A stretch of DNA of 64,000 nucleotides, taken from NCBI GenBank assembly GCA_963971285.1, contig OZ020259.1, positions 2,046,001 through 2,110,000 of the forward strand. Direction: 5' to 3'. This DNA comes from Astropecten irregularis. Lineage: Eukaryota; Echinodermata; Asteroidea; Paxillosida; Astropectinidae. A program made the position numbers and the translations under genes. Shown piece after piece: positions 11,768-22,500 of this stretch (within the stretch, counting starts at the first letter, position 1; every line of letters begins with the position of its first letter). The notes under the pieces are model-generated. The model was given only the letters and a program-made list of their open reading frames with translations. It was not told where the DNA came from and made no database searches.

Positions 11768-11965
11768 CAAAATTAGGCTTGGGATTTATTATGCTACAAC
11801 CATTTTGTATCCTAAATTAAATGAAGGGCTTGAGATACGTACATAGCGAAGCTAGAGCCTTTGACTTCGGCTTCGTCGTGTGGCCCAATCCCTTCGTTTC
11901 GTTTTGTGGGCCTCAAATGGCGGTAGTGAAAAAGGTCCAAAGCCTAGCCTCAAGCCAGGTCTCGT
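11768..11965. mobile_element. Foldback element, AGGCTTGGG-ended
   Basis: The left end has TACAAAATTAGGCTTGGGAT and the right end AAGCCTAGCCTCAAGCC. A fuller relative lies at 57,715-57,935, with the same GGCGGTAGTGAAA and AAATGAAGGGCTTGAGATAC words. Confidence 0.6.
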
Positions 11966-13228
11966 TAAGGATATAAGCCTATATAGCCACTGCAAACCGT
12001 CGTACAAAAAGGGTGTTAGTGCAAGGTATTTTGTCAAATCATATTCTTTCTGTAAGAACCCAAACCATTTTAATGTATCATTGAAGAACTTAAGCAGCAA
12101 ATGTCCAAATTTCATACGCGTTTGCTGAAATTCAACTTCTTCTTTTTTTTTGGCTTCGACTTTTCGGCAGTCCCACTTTTGACAACCCCACGTTTCGAAA
12201 AGAAGGTTGACCCAGTTTCCCGCCAAAAACATACAGTAAACAAAATCCCGTGATAATTATACTTGAAGCCCGATCAGGCCTATTGTTAGGAGTCTGAATG
12301 AGGTACGTCAAATTGACGTCAGATAGAACCTTTGGCATTAATATAACACATTGACCTCTGACCTCAAGATAGCAACGATTAAATATTGATCAAGGTCTCT
12401 TTTGGTATAAACTTTACGCGGTCGGCTCTAGCAAAATGAGACATAAGGTTCAAACATTGTAGTCTTTCAATTGTTGATGTCTCGAAAAGAACACGCTGCG
12501 CTGTTTGCCGAGGTATAGGACCTACAACTGCAAGTTTACATCCTCACACTATCATAAGAACACCATCGTGTGACAACATCGCATTTCAGAACGATTTCAG
12601 AGGTTTGCAACACCTTTTTGAAAAAATCTTCTGAGGAAATATTAGCTTTGACTTTAGACTCATTTACGCCAGGCACGGCCGCGGGCGCATGACACATTTT
12701 GTTCGTTGCGGTTTCTATTTCCAGAGATGACGAACATTAAATTTGTTTGCAACCGACCAAGATGTCTGATAAACAGATAAACAAACATAATAAGTGGATC
12801 ATTGAAAACCAGGAACAATGTTCAATTTCAGTCTCGAATTTTTGGAGTTCAAGTATGACATACCTGTTAGCGGCCTGCATGATTGTGTTTGACAATATCA
12901 TGGCTTGCAGACCGATTTGTGTTAACGAACTTTGCAAAATGTAATTTTCATCGATTTAGAGTCCGCACCAAATATTAAGTAAAAATTACTTTATCTGCCA
13001 AATTCCTTAGCTTCGTAAGGGAATGCTTAATACACAGGAATTATCTTATCAAATAAAATCTGCTACAAAAAAACCCATCAAATCCTACAACTTACCACCC
13101 ACAAAAGAGCGTATACATTTTATGTCATTTTATGCTATTCCATCTCGAATTCTGGAGAGCACCCATTGTGATAGACGCACTCGCCGTACACGGAGTGTGC
13201 ACGGAGTGTGGCACGAGTAGAACGGGTA

Positions 13229-13437
13229 GGGGCCTTTTCGAAATGGAGGCTCCATTTTGTGAATCCATTATAAAATAACGGGTATCAAAATAGATGCTTT
13301 GGCTGCTGTTCGGAAGTAGATTCTCTGTTTTGAAAAGGAAAACAGAGCTTCAGCTTCAATGAAAAACCACAACCTATATTTTCAGCATGATGGATGACGG
13401 AGCCTGAGCCATGGCCTCTTTTCGAAAAGGCCCCAGC
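13229..13437. mobile_element. Foldback MITE, GGGGCCTTTTCGAAA-ended
   Basis: It begins GGGGCCTTTTCGAAATGGAG and ends CTTTTCGAAAAGGCCCC, with inner AGGCTCC/GGAGCCT words. Relatives at 44,438-44,665 and 44,996-45,241 share TAACGGGTATCAAAATAGA and AACCACAACCTATATTTTCA. Confidence 0.7.
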
Positions 13438-13954
13438 CTGTCTTCGGCATGATTCTCAATCACCGTACAAGAACCTTTGCCCTGACAAAACCATAAAGAA
13501 GGCAAGAAATTAATTTTAACCTAAGTAAAAAAAACAAATTCTTAGAGTAAGGAGGTTCTGACGTTTCGATCCTATAGCAGGATCTTTCTCAAAGTTAGAA
13601 AAAGTTTAACTTCAACTGTAATTCTGTACAGTTAAACTTCAACTGTAATTCCAATGGATGATTTTACTATAATTTACTTGGGGGTTCACCAACAGATAAT
13701 ATCCTACCTTTGTATAACTGAATCTGACGCAATGATTTTCGTCTTTTGTGAACAAATAGGTAAATTTTGAACCGAATCTTTAAACTGAAAGCAAACAGTG
13801 ACAGAAATTGACCAAGTTTCTTATCTGATAATCAAAGGTCAGAGATAAGGAAGATAAATGACTAACGAGGTCGTGCTAAGTCCCATGGAAATAAATTATG
13901 ATTGGACAAGGCGGGAAAGGTACATGCCCTTCAATGTCTCAGTTAAGTTTAACC

Positions 13955-14741
13955 CTGACGCTCTGCACCTACCACAAAAAGAGCTGCTTACCACACACTA
14001 CCACAGTCTCCACAGGGGAACTGGATATTAACCCTAACCCTCTGCACCTACCACACAAGACAAGAGCTGCTTACCATATACTACCACAGTCTCCACAGGG
14101 GAACTGGATATTAACCCTAACCCTCTGCACCTACCACACAAGACAAGAGCTGCTTACCACACATTACCACAGTCTCCACAGGGGGACTGAATATTAACCC
14201 TAATCCTCTGCACCTACCACACAAGACAAGAGCTGCTTACCATATACTACCACAGTCTCCACAGGGGAACTGGATATTAACCCTAACCCTCTGCACCTAC
14301 CACACAAGACAAGAGCTGCTTACCACACATTACCACAGTCTCCACAGGGGGACTGAATATTAACCCTAATCCTCTGCACCTACCACACAAGACAAGAGCT
14401 GCTTACCATATACTACCACAGTCTCCACAGGGGAACTGGATATTAACCCTAACCCTCTGCACCTACCACACAAGACAAGAGCTGCTTACCACACATTACC
14501 ACAGTCTCCACAGGGGGACTGAATATTAATTCTAATCCTCTGCACCTACCACACAAGACAAGAGCTGCTTACCATATACTACCACAGTCTCCACAGGGGA
14601 ACTGGATATTAACCCTAACCCTCTGCACCTACCACACAAGACAAGAGCTGCTTACCACACATTACCACAGTCTCCACAGGGGGACTGAATATTAACCCTA
14701 ATCCTCTGCACCTACCACACAAGACAAGAGCTGCTTACCAT
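13955..14741 (+). repeat. 83-bp satellite with 166-bp higher-order dimer
   Basis: CTGCACCTACCACA recurs at 13,963, 14,042, 14,125, 14,208, 14,291, 14,374, 14,457, 14,540, 14,623 and 14,706. After the first 79-bp step the spacing is exactly 83 bp. Two monomer types alternate: one with CCATATACTACC plus GGAACTGGATATTAACCCTA, the other with CCACACATTACC plus GGGACTGAATATTAACCCTA. Each monomer contains telomere-like CCCTAA words. The last copy breaks off at about 14,741. Confidence 0.9.
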
Positions 14742-16230
14742 CCGAAAAAAATAAGGTCTTGTACAAGTTCTCTTATAGTAACTTTTTTTTTTGGTTTTTA
14801 TTGACTCAATAAACGTAAAATAATTTCAAAATATAAAAAGAACATCCCTTTGTGCTACGAATTTACATATTTATGGACGCATAGTTTCTTTTTAAGCAAT
14901 CATATTTCATTAAAAATTTGGGTTTTTTGAGCTAAATACACTGTACGTGTTTCTGTTTAATAGCAAAAACTTCCCGGTTTTCAAAGGTTATTTTAAAAAG
15001 TAAACTGTCAAAATGTACGTGGTAAGTCTAAGTCACATTTAGAATGTTAACATCGTTTATTTTATTGTCTGTCAGTGGAAATATTCCAATTCTTGTACTG
15101 TCCATTTCTTTCATATGTCCGTAATTACGAGGTATACACGTTGGTAGACGTATGTACTCACGAGTAGCACCCCAAAATATAGGTTTTCCCGGTCATTTTC
15201 GGCAAATGAGCGGCCAATTTTATTTTCACGCATTCGTGTGATTTTGCCTCCTCGGTTGAAACTGTCACTCGATTTCACTTTGATGCATTCGTATTTATGT
15301 AGCATTGCATTTAATTCAATTCAACAGTCGTTCAGTTTAGTCATGCTTAAATCGGCATTCAATTATTTAGTACGCTACCAAAAGCCGTTGTGAATTTGAA
15401 TGCTGTTCGAATAGAATTTTAAATTGAAAGGCGATTCTATTTAATCGCTAGCTGATGCTTGTGGGCATTTTGCTTGCACATGAAGTGAAATCAAATGACT
15501 ATTTTGAGGTGCTTTGCAGTTTCACGCGAAATGGAATGACGCAGCGTTTAAATTGTCCGCTCATTTGCCGAAAATGACCGGGAAAACCTATAATAATATA
15601 ATTATTGGCCCTAACTATAAACTGGCTACACTTTATTGTGATATCAATATCGTACATTTTGATTGCTGTGCTATCACTATTCACCGGGGCTATTTAGTCG
15701 TAATTAATATGAACCCAACTGTATGATAATAAATAGTCCATTATTCGATAATACTACATGTAGATGATGAGTATTTTATGATGTACATGTTTGATTACTG
15801 CGATGTAACTTTCTATACTGCCTTACTTTACAAGGCAGCAAGCTATTCGATTTACACTGTATTATGCTACATAAACCATGTAGAAACTTAAGTATTACTG
15901 TTGGTATGTTAACTACATGTATTTCCATTTGCTTTATCAAATGCCTTTGATGAAATATTTTACATAACAGTCCAGTTACAAACTCAAAATTTATGCAAAA
16001 CTGGCCTTGTGTACCTCCCTTGTTAGCTTGGCAAAACCACAATAAAATAATTATATTAATTAAAATAATCTGAAAAAAAAATCTATAGAATATAATGAGA
16101 TAAATTAAGGCATAAAAAAATAATTTTAGCAGCCATATTTGTTTATTTCTCATAATATAATGCAGCATGTCCACACTCAATTAAAACGATATAGCATGAT
16201 ATACAAAGGTTTCCAGATCACCAGAACCGG
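14742..16230. other. Intergenic
   Basis: AT-rich with no gene seen. It contains one DNA-transposon-like element (15,178-15,592). Confidence 0.55.
15178..15592. mobile_element. 415-bp element with perfect 36-bp terminal inverted repeats
   Basis: The left arm 15,178-15,213 starts TATAGGTTTTCCCGGTCATT. The right arm 15,557-15,592 is its exact reverse complement over 36 bases. The interior has no ORF of note. It looks like a recently inserted non-autonomous DNA element. Confidence 0.8.
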
Positions 16231-16239
16231 AAGTTTCCG

Positions 16240-16770
16240 AGTGGAACTTACGATTCTGAGCGGAACCTAAGAGTGGAACTTGAAATTCTAAATGAGACTT
16301 AAGATTCAGAGCGGAACTTAAGATTCAGAGCGGAACTTAAGATTCAGAGCGGAACTTAAGATTCAGAACAGAACTTAAGATTCTGAGCAGAACTAAAGAT
16401 TCAGAGCGTAACTTAAGATTCAGAACGGAACTTAAGATTCAGAACGGAACTTAAGATTCAGAGCAAAACTTAAGATTCAGAGCAGAACTTAAGATTCAGA
16501 ACAGAACTTAAGATTCAGAGTGGAACTTAAGATTCAGAGCAGAACTTAAGATTCTGAGCGGAACTTAAGATTCAGAGCGGAACTTAAGATTCAGAGCGGA
16601 ACTTAAGATTCAAAGCGGAACTTAAGATTCAGAGCAGAACTTAAAATTCAGAGCAGAACTTAAGATTCAGAGCGGAACTTAAGATTCAGATCGGAACTTA
16701 AGATTCAAAGCGGAACTTAAAATTCAGAGCAGAACTTAAAATTCTGAACAGAACTTAAGATTCTGAACAG
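16240..16770 (+). repeat. 19-bp tandem array
   Basis: About 28 copies of a unit close to AGATTCAGAGCGGAACTTA, with substitutions at a few positions (GAGC/GAAC, CGG/CAG). The edges are more degenerate. No function is visible. Confidence 0.9.
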
Positions 16771-17399
16771 AACTTGCATCATTTTGGCATCGCAACATAA
16801 AGACTTAAAATTTCTATTTCCAGTTAAAACAAGAAGGAATTTAAAAAATCACAAAAAAACAAAAAAACAAAAAAACAACCAAAACTCTCGGGTCGAATGC
16901 CTTTGTCAATTTTCACATACAATAATGCTTTATGTACATTTTTCGAGCTGTTTTTCTTTTCTCAATATCCGGAGTTCCAAGAGTGGAAGGCAACAACAGA
17001 AGCCAAGAGGCACGTTGAGAACAACCTATGATGCTGTCAAGTCGTCTGACAAAGACCCATCCAATACTTGTTGGCTCTATAAACGAGGCTCTTCCAATAT
17101 TCAAACACACTACTAAAACCAAATAATACGACTACAACTCCCCTGTCATCGTTTCTACATAATGCCATAAAATATTAATTTCAGAAGTATCTGCAGCCAT
17201 TTTGCATTCTTCACTTCCGAGCTAAAATCTTAATCAAAAAAAAAATTACTGTCATTAAAAAAGCAAACTGAGGTAAAAAATATCCTAGTTCCATCTGTCC
17301 AATAAATTGCATGAATGATACATACAAAAAAACCTTACAACAACCCGGCTAAAGGTCTAGACTGGTTGCAGCATTTACAAGGCTCAAATTTCAGGTAAA

Positions 17400-18020
17400 A
17401 GAAACTGCTGGAAAATGGGCTAGAAGCTCTACTAGACAATCAGGCTTCTAGCTCTACTAGACAAACAGGTTTCTAGCTCTACTAGACAACCAGGCTACTA
17501 GCTCTACTAGACAACCAGGCTACTAGCTCTACTAGACAACCAGGCTTCTAGCTCTACTAGACAACCAGGCTACTAGCTCTACTAGACAACCAGGCTTCCA
17601 GCTCTGCAGAGTCTGATGGACAACCAGGCTTCTAGCTCTACTAGACAACCAGGCTTCCAGCTCTGCTGGACAACCAGACTAGAAACACTACTAGACATCA
17701 GAGCTAGCAGCTCTTCAAGACAATAAGACTAGACGTTCTCTGCTGGATGACCAGGCTTCTAGCTCTCCATGACAGCCAGACTACAAGCTCTACTAGACAC
17801 CATCAGGGATAGCGGCTCATCTCAGCAACCAGGCTACTAGGTCTACTAGACACCATCAGTAGTTTTGCAGTTTTGCTAAGCAGCCAGGCTACTAGCCTTG
17901 CTGGACAACCATGCTTCTAGCTCTGCAATACAACCAGGCTACTAGACACCATCAGGGCTAGCAGCTCTGCTAAGCAACCAGGCTGCTAGCTCTGCTGGAC
18001 GACCAAGCTTCTAGCTCTCA
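17400..18020 (+). repeat. ~25-bp tandem array (CTAGCTCTACTAGACAACCA)
   Basis: More than 20 units vary around CTAGCTCTACTAGACAACCA plus GGCTT. They are tight in 17,440-17,660 and increasingly degenerate towards 18,020. CTAG occurs about every 10 bases in the core. Confidence 0.85.
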
Positions 18021-19392
18021 ACTTAAACATAATGGAAGGCATTTTACAAGGCTGATGGTTAAAAACAAGAATAACATAATCCTCGTCCCACAAACAATTG
18101 AGAGACACTGAAATTATTGTGATTTCAAAACAACAAATACAGAGATTTAGAAAAAAACCCTGACGACTTCGGTCATAACACTGATACAGTGTTGATAACC
18201 AGTGCATGGGAAACTCTACAAACAAACAAACAAACAAATAACCAAACACCCCAACAAACAAACATAACCTTTCTAGTCCATCTCATTGGTCTGGATAATG
18301 GGCGGACCAGACCAATGCTCAAATCACTGGAATACGTCCAGTGAATATTTCGAGTCTCGCATTAATAAGTTTTGACGAAGAATTAAAAAATATACACTCA
18401 TAAGTCACCATTAGCCTGTCACAGGAGAAAAAAAAACATCCCCAAATAAAAAATTCACCAGAGCTGTTGTCAAACTTAAAGCAGAAGAAAAAGAAAGAAT
18501 TCCCAATCTGTGTATGAAAGCTCCTTTTCTAGCTCGTTTCTATGGCGATCTATATCCGAACAGTCCTATCAGTGAAAGCAAGTCGACAATTGTTTTTGGT
18601 CATCTGTAAAAATCATAACACACACTGTTTTCTCAATAATCTTCATAAGATATTTCTAGATTTTTTTTATCATTTTTACAGTGATTGCTTTATATATATA
18701 TATATATGTATTTGTTTACATCAATTTCGTATTCTCAGTAATACTGTCATATAATATATTCATCATTTGTGTATACGCTTTGTGTAGTTTATATACATGC
18801 GTATTTGCATTGTTAAATGCCCATTCGACGCTTTGGTAGGAGACAAAGCCAGAGGAGGTCTAGTTCCCCGTGTCGACTCAGTGCATATTGGCTTGTTTGT
18901 TTAAGACATTTAACCTGGTGCCGACCTGTGCTTAGCAACGCCCCTAAAAACAACACTTATGGAATTTGTGTGCAGTTTTTCCAGTTTCGTTTTTTGTATG
19001 CACATTCCAAATGCATACTTGGCTTTGACCTTTAAATGCAAATATTGGCTTTTTATCTGTTACATTTTACTGCAGCGTTTGAATATTTTGCAGCGACCAA
19101 ACGAAAGTTTGCCAAAACGCACTGACGGTCTTTCACAGCAATGCCGCCTATCCCAGCATGCAGCTTGATGACAGATTTAACATGGGACGGCAAGGTCCCC
19201 GGTCAGGGAACTAGACCCCGACTATGAATTTCTCAACTCTCCTGGCAGGATTTCAAGGCTGGTCAAGCGAGGGCGCTGTTTTGTTGGAGTACACAACACC
19301 AGTTGGGAGGAAGTGTGCCGATCGTACGCAGCCTGCTGGCCAGCACAGCATTCACCGACTGGAAGTACTTTAGAAGCAGCCTTCCGTCCTCC
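18021..19392. other. Region downstream of the lipin stop codon
   Basis: This presumably includes the lipin 3' UTR (minus strand), but no clear AATAAA is visible close to the stop, so the end cannot be placed. It holds an (AAAC)n run at about 18,222-18,238 and an (AT)n run at about 18,691-18,708. Confidence 0.45.
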
Positions 19393-19570
19393 TCATTTCT
19401 TGTCCTTGCTCGTGAGCGACTTGATGAGGTCGTCATCGTCGGTCAAGGCGGGAAGAGGTTCTCGCCAGAAGGTGAAGGAGCTGTAGTCACAGGGAGAGAC
19501 GAAGGCCATGGTTTTCTCGCGATGGAGCGAGGGGAAGACGTGCTCCACCAAGCCTTGCATCATGGTATAC
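19393..19570 (-). CDS. LPIN: Lipin last coding exon
   Basis: It encodes [16 protein letters not shown], then [20 protein letters not shown] and ends KDKK before TGA at 19,395-19,393. WREPLP is typical of lipin C-termini. Confidence 0.92.
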
Positions 19571-22500
19571 CTGCAACAAGCAATTCAGGTCGGGGGAAAA
19601 GGCGGTCAAATTCATAGGCAGTTGTCCTGGCAAAGATTTTCTAATCTAAAGGATTAAAAATCTAACCACAAAGGAAACTGACTGAGATTTAAGTCATTGA
19701 AAAGTGAACATAGAAAGATTTACTGGAGTGGGATTCGAACCAGCGATCTCCTGAATACCGTACAGGCGCTCTACCAACTGAGCCATCAAGCCCTACGTTG
19801 GTGGTGACCCCAATAGTCAACTATCTTTGTTCGTTTGGCAGTCAGAAGCCGTGAAACCACGCACACACCGCCACACCCCAGGGAACATTTCAATGATACA
19901 CGCAACAATGCTACAACCTGGGAACAGTACATGGGGGATTTGAGTGATCAATTAGTCTTTGTTCACTTTTCAATGACTAAAGGATTAATCTTAGCAGAAA
20001 AGAAAAAGTCAATACCGGTAATCCTTTTGACTTATTAGTGCTGGGTTTGAACCCCTTGGTCAAGAATGTACTTACGAGGATTGGAAGGTGTGGGAGTGAT
20101 CGTGGGTGACTTTGCCTTGGGAGTTGATAGTGAAGATTCGGGAAACTGGAATTCCTACCGCCCTGTAAGCCCAAGTATCCTGAAAATAGCAAAGACAAAA
20201 CGATGGAAAGAAACGATAATATCTCAAATCATATACTTAAAGATAGTATCATACGTTGGTAGTATACCGAAACAGAAATCTTCACAGATTTACCTATAAC
20301 TTACAGGGTAGAAAGATGGTGATGGTACAAACATGCCATTAAAGTTTTGTACTGAAATTTTGCCTGAAATGCTGTATTTATCCAGAAAAGAATAAAAGCA
20401 ATGACCAAAACAATTTTGATCTTTGGAAGATCCTGTTTTCTCAAAAAGTGGGCACTGTATGGGACTGGAAATTTCACAGATGACTATTACTGTATCTTCC
20501 TTGATATTTTTGCCCATGAATCTGTCTCTCTTCTGAGGACGAACAGAGCACACTGTTCGGAACGTTGAGATAATACCACCGTTTTTTCTCAGAACCACAT
20601 ACTCTCAGAGAAGAGATTTCATGGTGTCGCCGCAAAGCTACCTTCTTTTAGTACTTCCACCATGCATAGCTTCAAGCCTTTTTTATAAATCTGCATTTCT
20701 TTGACAAAAAGTATGAAATAAACCTTTAAAGATTTCACTTGAAAAACTTAACGAGGGAAGTTACATGTAGCAGACAATTTCAAACGGACTTACATTGATT
20801 CTGTTTCCGAAGCCAGCCCAGAATGGATTGGTCTGGATGATATTGGAAGCGGCGGGAAAGAGAGACTGAATATCCTTTAGACAGCGGATTTTAAACTCCT
20901 CCGGCTTCTTGATGATCACCTCTCTGTAAAATGGATGAGGCAGAAGGAGAGGATAAAGGTAGTAAAGGGTTGTGTCGTTACCTCATGCCCAAGATCCTGG
21001 GCAGTTTTGATGAGGATGCTTCCAAAATCCTACCGGAATCAACCTGTGTTCTTTACAGTGGTAAGTGCAGTTCCGGAGAAGGATACTGAAAACTCATATT
21101 GTTGAGAATGTGACGCCTGGGGCAATCCCAAAAATGAAAGAAGCTTTTCTTCATAGTTGACTTTGCTTGTAGACACCAAAATGACAAACTTGCGTCACAG
21201 AGACTCCAGTTGGGAGGCCATTGTCACCGCCACCCTGAGCTCACCACACAGAAGCTGGTACTATGGGAGCCAATCCATGGACACCGTGGGAGAGGTCGGC
21301 CAAGAACAAGCTACGTGGATAGTCTGAAGAGGGACACGGGTGCCGCTGATACCAGAGAGCTGGCGTTGTTGATGGAGGAGAGTGATGTCTCGATGAGCCA
21401 AGTGTTGTCTCGGCTACGGTCGCCATGAGTCAAGTAAGTCAAGTCATATCTTGGGAGTTGATGCTCTTACCTGTGGAACGCCCTGATGAGTGAACTCGGA
21501 TTGAGCAGCAGCGGTCCGTCGGGGAGGTCAAACTTGTCCTGGCAGACGCTCTTGAGGAAGCCCTTGGTGTGCCTGGCCTGGCCGATGGCCCTGGAGGAGA
21601 GGTACAGGAAGTTGAAGCCGTTCCTTTGGATCTGAGAGAAGAGCTGGGCCACTCCGCCGTGGGTCCAGTCCTTGCCAAGGACGGGAAGGATTTGACCAAA
21701 GACATCAGACCTGTTTTTGGTTTTCAAAATGAAATGAAAAAATACAAATTACACATTGTTCTCCTCCATATAACCTTTTCAATCACATTCGTGATACCGA
21801 TCATAGAAAAACAAAGGCACGCCTGCTGCTATCTTCTAATGACTTCTAATATCTTCTAATGCGTTCACGAATCCGAGTTGCGATTCTGTAATTGGCCCTG
21901 CGGTGTATCAGGGGACGTAACACCCTGCAGTTAAGAGTGCAGCGGAGCATAAATTCTTTTGTTGCCACACAAAAGGCGGGTGGGGGGGACACCACAGTAA
22001 TGGCGGATAGTATGTAGTGTCGTCGGATCGGTCTATATGCTCAAATATCACAAAAATGGGTCTACATTTACCTTGTGATGGTTCCGTCGATGTCCGAGAT
22101 GACAATCTTAGAGTCGTGTTTCCACAGATAGATGGTGGATTCACACATTGTAGTTCCCTGATATCTGGTTGTGACTGAGTACGTGATGACGTTAGGACCT
22201 GGCTTCAGATTCAACTTGGCCTGTTGGAAAAACAAATCAATCCAGAGAGGTACGTTTACCCAGAGGTCTTGGCTTCCAATTCCTGGTTAACTTTCTTAAG
22301 CCCGGTGCCTATTTCACTAACCCTTTGCGATCATTGCTAAAGCCAAAATCCATCACTAAACAAAAAATTGATCGCTACTTTGCGTAGCAATTTTCTGTTT
22401 TAGTGATTGATTGGCTTTTATAGCGATGATCATAAATCGTTAGTGAAATCGGCCCCTGGTCATATTTTACAGATTCGTCATCTTTGCAGAGCCACTAGAT

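Larger units (their letters stand above)
10774..13940. other. Intergenic, repeat fragments
   Basis: No gene is seen. It contains a TTAA element (11,359-11,693), a foldback element near 11,768-11,965, a perfect-looking TGACGTCA-type word (ACGTCAAATTGACGTC, 12,304-12,319) and a foldback at 13,229-13,437. The ORFs here are short, low-complexity or repeat-borne. Confidence 0.6.

Noticed and set aside
14042..14741. Interstitial telomere
   Set aside because: The CCCTAA words occur only as one or two copies inside an 83-bp satellite unit, not as a (TTAGGG)n array.
15776..16180. 134-codon minus-strand ORF rich in Phe/Ile/Leu
   Set aside because: AT-rich composition, no recognisable domain, no splice context.
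13955..18020. CRISPR array
   Set aside because: Units are directly adjacent tandem repeats without unique spacers, in a eukaryotic genome.
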